64,000 nucleotides of DNA from Microstegium vimineum (taxonomy: Eukaryota > Streptophyta > Magnoliopsida > Poales > Poaceae): the NCBI GenBank assembly GCA_022036555.1, contig CM039137.1, forward strand, positions 26,157,862 to 26,221,861, in the 5' to 3' direction. The notes beneath the pieces were generated by a model. It was not told the DNA's origin and ran no database searches. It saw only the letters and a list, made by a program, of their open reading frames with translations. The position numbers were made by a program, and so were the translations under genes. Shown here piece after piece: positions 23,761 through 35,665 of this stretch. How positions within the stretch are numbered: the first letter of the stretch is position 1; each line of letters starts with the position of its first letter.

Positions 23761-24809
23761 GAATAAAGCAAACACCCAGAAATGAAACAAATCAGTAGCC
23801 TTTTGCCTTTGGACCTTGGCCTTGTCTCGGCGTTTCCATTTCTAATCATCGCTCCTTTCGTTCCAAGAACCCAACAACATCTGTTGGTGCTGAAATTGGC
23901 AATCACAACACATACTAGAGTACACTCCTACAATACCACTCTTGTCCTACGGTCGTCTCAACAGTCTCCCGGAAATGACATGTTAGCGCCAATCAACATC
24001 GATCATTGGCGCACATCAAAGTCCATGTCAACAGTGACACATCTGGTTCTCTAGCTTAATAGGTAAGGTTCATGATCGTGGCTGAGAATTCCAGTGTGGT
24101 GTGTGACTATTTTTGGCGAGGCATCTGTCATCGATTGCATCGGCCCGGGCCTCGGGGCCGCGGCCAAAAGGGGGCAACGGTGGCCCTTTGCATTGTCGAT
24201 GTTACTTGTTGGCTTGTTGCCACTTGCCGTGAGAGCCAGGATGGCCTATGCGAACTGATCCTGGATTCAAGTCTGGCCCAGTTTTAAGTGGTAGAATCTG
24301 TACACCTAGGTTTAAGCTCAACTTGACATCGTATTTTCTAGGATTTAGCGTCGACAGTGAGGCATGTATATGTGATGACTTGGATGATAAGTTTTGCTGC
24401 TACCTAGATTCTCGGCAATCACCAACTTTGTCGTGTACTCATTGCATTTACTGTCCATGTGCTTGCTTGTGAGAGCCCTCGAATTGCATCCTTGGATCCG
24501 ACCCGAGGATTTAAAAAGGGCTGGGGCTCGATTAGGATGGTACGGTGCAACGTGTAGGATCGGAGTGGGGTTGGGTCCGGATCACAGCTCTATTGTATTC
24601 CATGAAGTTAAATACAAGTGTTGTTTGATTATTTGGATGCGTGTTCCTTAACTATGTATGATTTTATCTTATGTAGAAAACAACTGGCTATGGATGGACA
24701 CAAAGATATTGTTGGCCTTCTCTTGGACTACTTGCGCCTGTATTTCTCGTCTTGTTAAGTAATGACTAAGTCTGCAAATGTTTATACATTTAGATTGCGG
24801 TCTGGGCCT
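23761..24809. other. Intergenic sequence with no recognised gene
   Basis: Short frames on both strands, none with codon or domain signal. The GC-rich patch at 24140-24190 and the motif GGCCCGGGCC look like mobile-element debris. I see nothing supportable here. Confidence 0.3.
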
Positions 24810-25240
24810 ATTCATCTACGTGCTCAATGCGTTTATTTTTTTTTATTGTTCTATTCATTTCCAGTGCCACGTTAGCCCATGAAATCGCCGGTCCCGCTAG
24901 GGACGCCCTTAGAGTGGCATTAGAAGGTGGTTTTACTGGTTTGGTGATCCATGTTGGCTAGCTTCGACGACGTGGTATACATGCTCACCATGTCAGTCTG
25001 CACGGGTTTCATGCGTTGTTTCTACGCTTTTTTGGATGGTCTTAAGTATTAGGATAGAAATTGAAGTTTACAATGATGTTCGGGCGCCCAAGGATGTTAC
25101 GTTAAGGCCTTGTTCATTTTCATAAGATTGACTCATTTCAGGTGATATTTCGGGTGGATTGTTGTGACCCGTTTTTAATCTGGGAACTAAAATTTGTGTT
25201 TGTTTTATGTCAGCTCGGAATAAAAACCGAGCGGAATAAA
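24810..25240. repeat. Third copy of the 5.5-6.2 kb interspersed repeat
   Basis: Shares CTACGTGCTCAATG, GGTCCCGCTAGGGACGCC, GATAGAAATTGAAGTTT and GGTGATATTTCGGGTGGATT with 5785-6180, in the same order and orientation. Confidence 0.6.
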
Positions 25241-25279
25241 AATTTGCTTCTATTCCGTCTCTAGGTTTATTTAATCATG

Positions 25280-25502
25280 GGCTCCGATACCACTTGTTAG
25301 AGAGCGCAGTAAAATTTAGCCCAACTCACTCATTATACCCACGAGCCAGCACCCCTAGGGCCCAGGTCCACTGGGGCCCACAACATATCCAGGTCTTATG
25401 CCTAACTCAATCCAAAAGACTAGCCTGATAGATGAGGGCTGTCCCCGCCTTATATGTTGTGTTCCTCCACTATCAATTATCGATGTGGGACTAAACCCAA
25501 CA
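25280..25502 (-). mobile_element. Short-LTR retroelement remnant: 5' LTR plus primer-binding site
   Basis: On the - strand a 208-base LTR (25502-25295) starts TGTTGGGTTTAGTCCC and ends CTAACA, followed by TGGTATCGGAGCC at 25292-25280, an initiator-Met primer site. Nothing of an internal region or second LTR remains. LTR length and start resemble TRIM-type elements. Confidence 0.7.
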
Positions 25503-26477
25503 GTCTTGAAGCTGGATGCTTGAGCGTCGCAAGCATCTGTGGCACCTAGATGTTGCTCCCCTGAAGCATCTAGCATTCCAATCTTTCCATGGCTCACGTG
25601 GGTGTTGGCTGCGTCCTGCCTTAGTGCCGAGCCCGAACGGGGCGGCAGGTTTGAGTTGTGTTCCGGGAACGGGGGCGAGGCCGTCGAGCTCTGGCTGCGG
25701 GTTTGAGTTCTGTTCCACGGACGGGGACGAAGGGAGGCCGCTCACCGTCGCCTAGAGCCCCCGACAATTTCGACGAACTCTCCTGCGCTGCGGCGGCTGT
25801 GCATGCTGGTGCCGTAGCTCCCACGAGCGTTGGACGACAGGTCCTTCACCATCGCCGCGGCCCATCAGTAGGCTCACCGCCCAACCTGTTCATCGTGATA
25901 GTCGTGCTCACCTGGGCAACTGCCGGCCTCTACCCGTCGCGCCGTGCCTCTCGTGGAGGTGAGCACGAATGAGCCAGCGGCGCCGTCCGCATCCTACTTC
26001 ACTGCTCCAATCTGCATGCATAGCGATTGGCGAACCTTCCGGCTCGGCGCCGACGCTGACCATCGCGGAGCAGCATCAGACGAACACATGCCTCCGTGGG
26101 TGCGCGCCGAAGGAGGTTTTTTCACGTTTCCCTCCCTCCGCACTTCCGCAGGCGATATTTGTGAACACGCGGACGCCAGTGCCGACGTACGTCCACGGAA
26201 GTAACAACGCCACCAACACCATGGCTGACTCAGTTACCTACGACAGCTTTTATGCATGGTGAGGTATGACGGTTAAGACCACGCAAAGACTTCAACCGCT
26301 ACATTGAGAACAAATTAAAGGTGATATGGATTGTAAATTTGGGCAAGAAAGGAGATGCAAGTTAGCATGTGACAGGCAGGCGAAAGTGATGGTCGTGCGA
26401 TCCGAGGCCTGCACTGCTCGCATGATTGAATCGCTCCACGGCGCACGGGACGACGACGGCGCCCTGCAGGTGCACGA
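25503..26477. other. GC-rich fragment block, possibly captured exons
   Basis: High GC with several short open frames on both strands. One + frame near 25875 has a membrane-like stretch (NLFIVIVVLTWATAGLY). No domain, start or splice structure can be defended. It looks like shuffled gene fragments. Confidence 0.3.
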
Positions 26478-27098
26478 CACTAGTAAAAAAAAAACTCTAC
26501 CCCAGCGGTGCGCAAAAGTTTCTACAGTCAGTTTCGCATAAAATGCGTATGTAGAAATAAAACAGTTCTAAACCGCCACTAGAAATCGAGTTCTACAGAC
26601 GGATTTCTTAAGGAAATCTTTCTAAGAAATCCGTTTATAAAAATAATTGGACACTGATTTTTTTGAGTTTTCCAAACAATCTCGGATTAAAAAACAACCT
26701 AAATAAAAGTTATAGATTTCGAAAAGTTATGAAATTTTGTAGTTGATTTTTTTTTCATTTGAAATCATCTTGTCATCGAAAACTACGTTTGAATTTGTCA
26801 AATTTGAAATTCAAAATTTTGTAAACGACCTCGGGTGAAAAAACTTCCTAAATAAAAGTTGTAGATCTCAAAAGTTATGAAACTTTGTAGTTGAAAACTT
26901 TTTTATTTGAATTTGTTTAGAGCCTCAAACAATCAAATTATACTCGGTTTAGTATAATATGAGGTGAACTAACACGGAATCTAGACACAAATGACTTATG
27001 AATGAGTGACAGAGGAGGGTACGCGCGAGAGTGAGGTTGCGGGTTCGAATCACCCCGAGAGCGCACTTCGTGATTTTGTTAGAGACAAGTGACTTATG
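26478..27098 (+). mobile_element. CACTA transposon terminus and subterminal region
   Basis: Begins CACTAGTAAAAA at 26478, the hallmark CACTA end, preceded by CGA. Behind it are repeated subterminal motifs (AAATAAAAGTT(A/G)TAGAT at about 26700 and 26853) and a tRNA B-box-like GGGTTCGAATC at about 27044. I found no matching TAGTG end in the window, so the element is truncated or its far end was lost. Confidence 0.6.
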
Positions 27099-27491
27099 GG
27101 GCAGTGCAGCCACATTCGTTGTGTATTCTTATGGGCCTGCCAAGGAGTCTCTGCCACCAAATGTTAGAGATCTATTGAGCTCGTCTGAGGAGAAAGCTAG
27201 TCTAGTTTTGAGACCGATCGGAAATGCTCTGCAGCAGGTATGTGCGCTGGACCAATAACCTAATTGTCTCACTTGTTCTAGTCATTAACCTCACTGCTGT
27301 TCTCAGTGGGATGCTAAACACCTAGACATGTTTAGTTGCATGAATGTTCCACAGAGAAGTTCATTGTTGAAGTAGCCACTGATAAATTTTACTGCGTGCT
27401 GTGATTCAGGTATATGTAGTTTTGGAAGGTGTTGAGAAGAACGTTGGTTTGGATCCAAGTGATCCTATTGTTCATTTGGCAGTTGTGCTTG
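27099..27491 (+). pseudogene. Duplicated fragment of the CAS-type gene (exon-intron-exon)
   Basis: Matches 821-1213 over 393 bases with about a dozen differences and no length change: the end of the long exon, the entire 172-base intron, and most of the next exon. The retained intron shows copying at DNA level, not by a retrotranscript. It joins abruptly to CACTA-like sequence on the left and to the LEA-2-like fragment on the right. It has no promoter or start, so it is not a gene by itself. Confidence 0.92.
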
Positions 27492-28008
27492 CGTTAGCCT
27501 GTGCCGCCACGCCACTCACCTCACGCGGTTTTATGCGGCTAATAGCCATCGTCCAGCGGCGTCGCAATCCCGTCTCGACTCGACAGGCCGCCTCCGATCT
27601 TGGGCTTGCAGGAGAGCACGGCGCCGCCGCACCAGGCTTGGCATGGTGACCTTGACGTCGACCGACGCGTCACCGGCGGCGAGCTCGGCGGCAAGCTGGT
27701 CCCTGAGGAACTTCGGCATCGCGACGCGTCGCCCCACGCCACGGCCGGTCGTCCGCTTCTCCCCGGCGCAGAAGGGCTGCACGGAGCCGCCGGCGAGGAA
27801 AGCGTGTCCCCCGTACGAGACTTCCGCCCGTCGAGAGGCCCAGGAAGCACGCGTCGTGTTCCAAGTTGTTGTGTGTGGTGTCGATCTGGAACGTGACATT
27901 GAACACTGGGGAGAGAGTCGCCGTCGGGGTGTCGTAGCGGTAGCGGTCGTCGTCTGCTGACGCCGACGGCGAGAGCGAGGGCGGCGGCGAGAGAACGTCC
28001 AGGCCGGC
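27492..28008 (-). pseudogene. LEA-2 / NHL-like gene fragment, C-terminal part
   Basis: On the - strand, frames give SPVFNVTFQIDTTHN, VSYGGHAFLAGGSVQPFCAG and VDVKVTMP, the beta-sandwich pattern of grass LEA-2 (NDR1/HIN1-like) membrane proteins, with frameshifts between blocks. The N-terminal part is at 53663-53925, on the other side of Copia element B. It lies antisense to the adjoining CAS-gene fragment. Confidence 0.6.
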
Positions 28009-29614
28009 TGAAAGGTCCTAAATGTCTAGAGGGGGGGTGAATAGCCTAATAAATTTTCTACAAAACATTAGATCAAAAGGTTAGATAACACTTAAGCGAA
28101 GCTTTTTGCTCTAGCTCCACTTGGGGTGCAAAGCCACCTATCCAATGCAATTCTAGTTAGCTAAGTTCCTAACAAACAATAGCAAGAACCTAAGGCACTT
28201 AACTTGAGCTAGCAAGAACAACTAACAACCTAAGATGGCAATCGATTTTTCTCCCGAGGTTCACTTGGTTGCCACCAAGCTAGTCCCCATTGTGTCGACT
28301 ACTCAAGTGGTGATTCGGTGGCTAATAGGCAATGACAAGCCTAGCCCACTAACTCGGCGTCACAAGAATCCACCCAAATGAGAGTAACTCAATGACACGA
28401 GCAATCCACTAGAGTTACCCTTTGGCGCTCCGCCGAGGTGGGTACAAGCCCTCTCACAAGTCGATGAAGCCGACCACGAACAATCACCAACACGTGCCAA
28501 AGCTTCTCCACAATCGCCAAGCCGTATAGGTGTTGGCAAACACCAAGAATAACAAGAAATCCCGCGGCGATGACGATGACCAAGTGCCACTAAGATACAA
28601 TGCAATGATCAAGAACTTGGTTCACTCAAACTCTCAAGAATTAGCAACACAAGCAAAGAGAGATGAGTTGGAGGGCTTCTCAAGCAAGCACAAAGAGTGA
28701 GAATGAATGGGAGGTGCAAGAGTTCCTGCTTGAGCCGGCCAAAAGCACTTATATAGCCCTCCATCAAAAGCTAGTTGTTTTGCCCCTTGATCCTGCTTTC
28801 CTGCGTGACTCCGGACGCAAGTTGCATGGGGGGTCCGGACTAAAACGCATGCGTCCGGACCCTCCTCCACTTTGAATCCATCCGTTGGCGCCCTTTCTGG
28901 TGTCGACGTGTCGCCTCCGGATGCAGACAACAGTAGCGTCCGGACTCGCTTTCTTCTGCGTCCGAATCCAACTCAGAGAGCATCCAAAGAGTGCATTTGC
29001 TCCGGACCCGCGACCGGAGTCCTACGTCCGGACCTTACTCCGCGTCCGGAGGTCCTGTGTGCTGCCAGCCGAGGCTGGGGTATGCTACCGGACGCATCTG
29101 CGTTTGTCCAGACTCAGCTACCCCAACGTCCGGACCCCGTTTCCTTGTCCAAACAGATTGCTTCTTCTTCTCCAAGTATTCAAGTGCCAACACCATGTCT
29201 TCCAAAAATTTGTTCCCTGTGTTAGCCTTTGCAAAGATATTTTCTTGGATTTGTTCCGTGTTTGTGTCACTTAGGTTCATTTTATATGTATGCAATGCAA
29301 ACCTAGTGGCACAAGATAACCGCAATCGAAACGAGTTTTTCCTTCTTGATAGTACGACTATCTATCCTAAATGTGATCACACTCTCTATAGTGTCTTAAT
29401 CACTAAACCAAAAATGGCCCTATGATATACCTTTGCCTTGAGCCCATTTTGTTTTTCTCTTTCTTCTTTTCCTTAGTCATGGAGCACTTGATCTATCATG
29501 ATCCTTCATCTAGCTCCACTTGTCAATTTGGTTCACCCTATCTTGATCATTCACTTAACAATAGGGTTAGTCCATAGGTGTCATCAATTAACCAAAACCA
29601 AACTTAGGCTTTCA
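28009..29614 (-). repeat. Element B 3' LTR (left in window)
   Basis: Begins TGAAAGGTCC, ends GGCTTTCA. 28800-29135 holds many GTCCGGAC/TCCGGA palindromic units. Relative to the right LTR it lacks about 150 bases after 28220 but keeps a segment near its end (TTAGTCCATAGGTG...) that the right LTR has lost. Confidence 0.9.
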
Positions 29615-30575
29615 ATCTCCCCCTTTTTGGTAATTGATGAAAACCTTCCACAAAAGAATGTATGTAATGAAAATTTCCACTTTGATAGTATTAACTCGCC
29701 CTACATATGTGATATATGAGTTTGCTTCATTTTGATCACATATGCATGAATAGGAATAGTGGGAGAGTGAATGCTACCAAATGATGCTAAGGTATAAGAG
29801 ATGGACCTTTGAAGCGTGATACCAATCGGAGTGCCATATTATACCATCCTTAGCACCATGAATGCCTAGAAACCACTTGAAAGCAAACTTGAAATACCAC
29901 TTGGAAAGCTTAAGCTCACAAGAGGAAGTAGGCTAAAACCTAATCATGCTAGTACTTGAAGCATCAAGACATTTAAGTTTCTAGCATTCACCACACAAGC
30001 ATGTCATGAAAATAAGTACATATGCAAGCAAACACTTATGAATGCACAAAGATATGCAACCACTTTATTCATAGGCTTGCTCCCCCTACTTGTGTGCTTT
30101 ACATTTTTCAAAATTTTCAATTTTTCTTTGTTACTACTTACTTCTCCCCCTTTGTTATCTATTATCATAAAAGATGTGCTCAAAGGTTTGATTATTGGAG
30201 AGAAGCTTAGTTGTGGTTCAATCTAGATTACTTGCCCCCAAGATATTTAACTCGGTTTAAACCATGGACAAGCTTGTTCACACATCCTAGAATGGTTATC
30301 TTGCCCATGTTGGGCTAAACAATTGAAGTTCATATTTTAGATCAAACACTAGGGTTGCAAGCCTACAAACATGTCATATGCTACCACTAGATCATATCAA
30401 GCATAGAAGCAATAGTGGTACCATATAAGCATAAAAAATATTTTGATTTTCATGAATGAGCCTAATGACTTGATGTCTAGATGCACTAATAAGTCCTAAT
30501 AATGGATGAATGACATGTCAATCGACTTTACCTTGCTTTGCTCAAAGGAGAGGCATGTTATATATGTGGGGTGCA
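29615..30575 (-). other. 3' untranslated spacer of element B with extra PPT-like sites
   Basis: Non-coding between pol stop and LTR. The PPT is at 29615-29630; additional CTCCCCCT-type tracts lie at about 30076 and 30143 on the + strand. No env-like frame. Confidence 0.65.
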
Positions 30576-33500
30576 TCAACACATGTTTGAATAATCAAGA
30601 ATGTTCAACTCATTTCTTAGCTTGCAAAACCTCTTCTCATCAAGTGGCTTGGTGAATATATCGGCAAGTTGATCATCGGTGCCAACACTTGTAATTGTGA
30701 TATCACCCTTTTGTTGATGATCCCTTCTGAAGTGGTGCCTTATGTCAATGTGCTTGGTTCTTAAATGTTGGACCAGATTGTTGGTTAGCTTCACTGCACT
30801 TTCATTGTCACATAGCAACGGCACTTGCTTGAAATGGATCCCATAGTCATTCAAAGTTTCCTTCATCCAAAGCAATTGAGCACAACAACTCCCCACACTT
30901 ATGTATTCGGCTTTGGCAGTAGAGAGTGCAACACTATTTTGCTTCTTTGATGACCAAGATACAAGTGACATGCCTAACATTTGACATGTGCCCGATATGC
31001 TCTTCCTATCAACCTTGCATCCCGCATAGTTGGAGTCCGAATATCCAATCAACTCAAAGTTAGACCCCTTGGTATACCACAATCCAACATCTTGTGTATG
31101 CTTTAAGTACCTCAATATCCTCTTTGTAGCCTTCAAATGACTTTCTCTTGGTGAGGCTTGGAATCTTGCACACATGCATACACTAAACATGACATCTAGC
31201 CTTGAAGCGGTCACATAGAGTAGGCTTCCAATCATAGACAGATACAACTTTTGATCCACCATATTGCCACAAGCATCACTATCCAATTGTCCATTAGTGC
31301 CCATAGGAGTGCTAATACCTTTAGAATCTTCTAAGCCAGACTTCTTCATCATGTCCTTGATGTACTTGCCTTGACTCACAAAGGTGTCATTCTTCAATTG
31401 CTTGATTTGAAGACCAAGGAAGTAGCTAAGTTCACCAATCATTGACATTTGAAACTTATTTGCCATCATTTTGCTAAATTCTTCACAAAATTCTTGATTG
31501 GTTGAACCGAATATGATGTCATCCACATAGATTTGGAGCACAAAGAGATCCTTGCCAAGCTTCTTGGTAAAGAGAGTAGTATCAACCTTTCCCATGATAA
31601 ACCCTTTGGATAAGAGGAAATCCCTCAATCTTTCATACCATGCTCTAGGTGCTTGATTCAAGCCATATAAAGCCTTTCTCAACTTGTACACATGGTTGGG
31701 CTTCTTGTCATCTTCAAAACCGGAAGATTGCTCAACATATACTAGCTCATTGATGTATCCATTCAAGAAAGCACTCTTCACATCCATTTGGTATAGCATG
31801 ATGTTGTGTGCACATGCATAGGCCAATAGGATTCTAATTGCCTCTAATCTTGCAACTGGTGCATAAGTTTCTCCAAAGTCAAGACCTTCAACTTGAGTGT
31901 AACCTTGAGCTACCAATCTTGCTTTGTTTCTCACAACTATACCATCTTGATCTTGCTTGTTTCTAAATACCCATCTTGTGACAATCACATTGTAGTTCTT
32001 GGGTCTTTCAACTAGCTCCCAAACTTGATTTCTTGTGAAATTGTTGAGCTCTTCATGCATATCATTTACCCAATCAACATCTTATAAGGCTTCTTCAATC
32101 TTTGTAGGCTCTATGGATGACACAAATGAATAGTGTTCACAAAAGGATGCCAATCTTGATCTTGTTTGTATACCACTTGAAATATCACCAACTATTTGAT
32201 CAATGGGGTGATCTCTTGCAATGTTGGTCGGTTGGAGGATAGGAACTTGATTGCTTGCACTAGGTTGAGATGAACTAGCCACTTGTTGATCTTGCACTTG
32301 AGAACTACTAGCTTGCACTTGAGGTGAGTTGAGCACTTGATCTTTGTCATCTTCAACATCTATGACTTGCCTTGGCCGAATATCACCAATATCCATGCTT
32401 TTCATAGCATTTGCTAATTGAGATCCACTCACATCTTCTAGGTTCTCATTCTCAACTTGGGAGCCATTGGTTTCATCAAATTCAACATCATTAACCTTCT
32501 TAAGTAGACCACTAGCCGAATTCCACACTCTATAGGCTTTGCTTGTGGTTGAGTAACCAAGTAAGAACCATTCATCACATTTCTTGTCAAACTTTCCAAG
32601 TCTTGTGCCTTTTCTCAAGCATTTGCACCCGAAGACTCTAAAGTATGCAATGTTGGGCTTTCTTCCATTCGATAGCTCATATGGTGTCTTCTCCATCAAT
32701 GGGTGACAATATAGCCGGTTGCTAGAGTAGCAAGCGGTGTTGATAGCTTCGGCCCAAAAGGAGTGACTCACATTGTACTCACTAAGCATAGACCTTGCCA
32801 TATCAATCAATGTTCTATTCTTCCTCTCAACAAGACCATTTGATTGACGAGTGTACTTGGCCGAAAGTTGATGTTTGATTCCAAACTCATCACATAGCTC
32901 TTCAACTCTTGTATTCTTGAATTAAGTTCCATTGTCACTTCTCACTTTCTTGATGGTAGTTTCAAACTCATTGTGACATCTCTTGACAAAAGATTTGAAT
33001 GTGGCAAATGTATCACTCTTGTCATTGAGAAAGAATACCCAAATGTATCTTGTGAGATCATCCACTATCACAAATCCATACTTGTTGCCTCCAATACTTG
33101 TGTATGTTGTTGGTCCAAATAAGTCCATATGCAACAACTCAAATGCTCTACTAGTGCTCATCATGCTCTTCTTAGGATGGGTGTTACCAACTTGTTTGCC
33201 GGCTTGACAAGAGCTACAAAGTTTGTCCTTCTCAAACACAACATCTTTCAAGCCTCTTACTAAGACATGCTTAATCAATCTATTTAATTGCTTCATGCCA
33301 ACATGACCAAGCCTTCTATGCCATAATCAACTCATACTTGATTTAGTGAGCAAACAAGTTGACAATTGAACTTCACTAGCATTGAAATCAACTAGATAGA
33401 GGTTCTCATATCTAAAGCCTTTGAAGATCAAGTTTGAACCATCAACACTAATGATCTCAACATCATCTACCCCAAATATGCATTTGAATCCAAGATCACA

Positions 33501-33661
33501 TAATTGAGCCACGGATAGAAAATTGAAGTTCAAGCTCTCAACTAGCAAGACATTAGATATGCTCAAGTCATTGGATATTGCAATCTTACCAAGACCCTTG
33601 ACCTTGCCCTTGCCATTATCACCAAATGTAATACTATCAATGCCATCATTGGTGTTGGAGT
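30576..33661 (-). pseudogene. Element B pol: integrase, reverse transcriptase, RNase H
   Basis: One - frame with TGA at 33327-33329, TAA at 32922-32924 and TAA at 32082-32084. Integrase shows HMDLFGPTT, RSDNGT and NGLVERKN. Reverse transcriptase has IYVDDIIFG near 31515-31540, and RNase H ends ADIFTKPLDE. The upstream end, with the protease active site, is at 49755-49857 on the far side of element C. It is closely related in sequence to element A's pol but clearly another family. Confidence 0.9.
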
Positions 33662-33666
33662 TGATT

Positions 33667-35006
33667 TGTCAGGTACATAGGTAAGGGGTACCCTAAACCC
33701 TTCGATAAATTAACGCTAAACATAGCAACCATTTTTAAGACAGGAATCAACCAACCGCTCAAGTCAGCAAAGAAGAGCCCACCGCACAAAGGCCCCCTGC
33801 GCCGGCAATATCGACCAGTCGAGGGCCGGCCCACCTCGATGGAAAGAGACGGACCAGGGGCCGAACGAACGACCCCTCCGCCTCTACCTCGACACCGAAT
33901 GATGGACCGGGGGTCGAACGAACGACCCCTCCGCCTCTACCTCGATGCCAAATGACGGACCGAGGGTCGAACGAACGACCCCTCGGTCTCTACCTCGACC
34001 TCTCCCCTCCGCCTCTGCTCCGACCCTACCTCGACGCCGAGTGACGGACCAGGGGTCGAACGAACGACCCCCCGGATGGGAAGCTCGATCAGCCCAACTA
34101 CTCCCGACATGGGTTAAAGTAAATCCGCCTAACACCATGGGCGCCCACGACCGCTGTCGAATCCATCAACTCACTGCCATGTCCCGGACCTCCATCAAAC
34201 TGTGCTGCCACTGTCGCCACGTCGCAAGTACGGACTTCAGAAGCACCCTCGAAACATGAACAGTACAGCCCTCGACGACGCCTTCAGGAATACGACAAGG
34301 CCACGCAGGTCTCGACCCCTCCCCTCGACCGGGGGGCTCGACCCCTACCTCCAACAACTCCGGTATGGGGTCCGTCCCATCCGCCCCGTCCCGCTTCAAC
34401 TGTGGGACTCGCGACAGCCTGCGGAAGGACGATCCTACTAAATGTCGCGATGACTTCCACTGTCACCACGCCCCAGAGCGCCGGAAGGACGGGAAGGCCA
34501 TGCCGCCATAGTGCTCGACGTCCCTTCGCCAACACTATGCCGCGGACACACCGCCCATGCTACAACAGTTTAGGACCCTGTACCCTCGGGCCTCCCCTTG
34601 GTCTATAAAAGCGGACGCTGAGATAGAAGAAGGGGATCTTCGGATCCGACATTCGGTCCTTTTTCGGACACAACGGACTCAGACTTCAGCTCTGATCCCC
34701 ACACTCCACACACCCCGTTGCTTGATCGACCCCTCGAGCAACAAACCAACCGCCTAGGGTAGCCCTGCTAGCCTTAGACATCAGCTCACTCTGAGCAACT
34801 CTGTGTAAATCAGCTTGTACCCCCCCCCTGTACGAGCACTTTGGGTGCGAGATAATACAAGTCATCCTCCCCCGCTGGACGTAGGGCCTTCTTTGCTAGA
34901 ACCAGGATAAATCTTGTGTCCTTCTTGCATCACATCTCGGAGAGGGAGCACGCAATATACAAATTTACTAGTTGGTGGTCTTGACTCCCGGGTCATAACA
35001 CCGACA
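33667..35006 (+). repeat. Element C 5' LTR
   Basis: Starts TGTCAGGTACATAGG, ends ACCGACA. Contains a short tandem array (33862-34072; units of 53, 53 and 90 bases built on CGAACGAACGACCCC) and a CTATAAAAGCGG promoter at about 34600. In the first 190 bases I count six differences from the right LTR, all transitions, plus one 1-base gap. Confidence 0.95.
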
Positions 35007-35665
35007 GTTAGCGCACCAGGTAGGGGGAATTACGTGTCGATCAACTCCGAACTACTCTCTCAGATGGATTCCACGATCCCATCACTTCCATTCACCGTCG
35101 TCGTCTGGTTAGGCAGTCTAGGGTTTGTATCCACTGGCCAGGGCCACTACATAGTCTTTCCCTTTGCTCGTGGCTTGGACAGCAGCAGCTCCGGTACGCC
35201 AGGGCTAAGGAGGATCAGGCGACGATCCCTCCGCTTGCGCCTCTGCCTGCGATCAGGAGGAGGCGCGAGCGACTCCGACGCGCTCGTCATCGTGCGGATT
35301 CCGAGACGCCGGATGCCATTTCCCCGGCCCCAGCTGGCGACACAGTCCCTCCCCGCGGGGGCCTGTTTGACCCATGCTTGCGGGTCGGGGGCGGGCGCTT
35401 CTCTGAGCGTGACTTCGGCTCTACCGCATCGTCACCCCAGAGGGTCCCCGTGGCCTCCCCGGCACACTCGACCCCGCCATCACCGTGTAACCCGTTTCCA
35501 TACGGGCTCCACAACAGCGCAAGACTCTGTTCTGCCCTCGCAGGATTGCAGATACAGACACGTTGCGGGTCTCCAGAGACCCCGCCGCGTGCGACGGTCA
35601 ACCCCGACACCACTCCTCCATCGGGCGAGCACCCGGAGCCAAGACAAGTGCCGACCTAGGGCACG
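35007..35665 (+). other. Leader of element C: primer-binding site and damaged gag start
   Basis: GCGCACCAGGTAGGGGG follows the LTR and is the presumed primer site. A frame from ATG at 35064 runs into the gag region but in a different frame from the rest, so the gag N-terminus seems frameshifted. Confidence 0.5.

Noticed and set aside
28872..29425. Overlapping + frames in element B's LTR (repeated at 52943-53509)
   Set aside because: They occur in both LTR copies, run over palindromes and opposite the element's sense strand; compositional.
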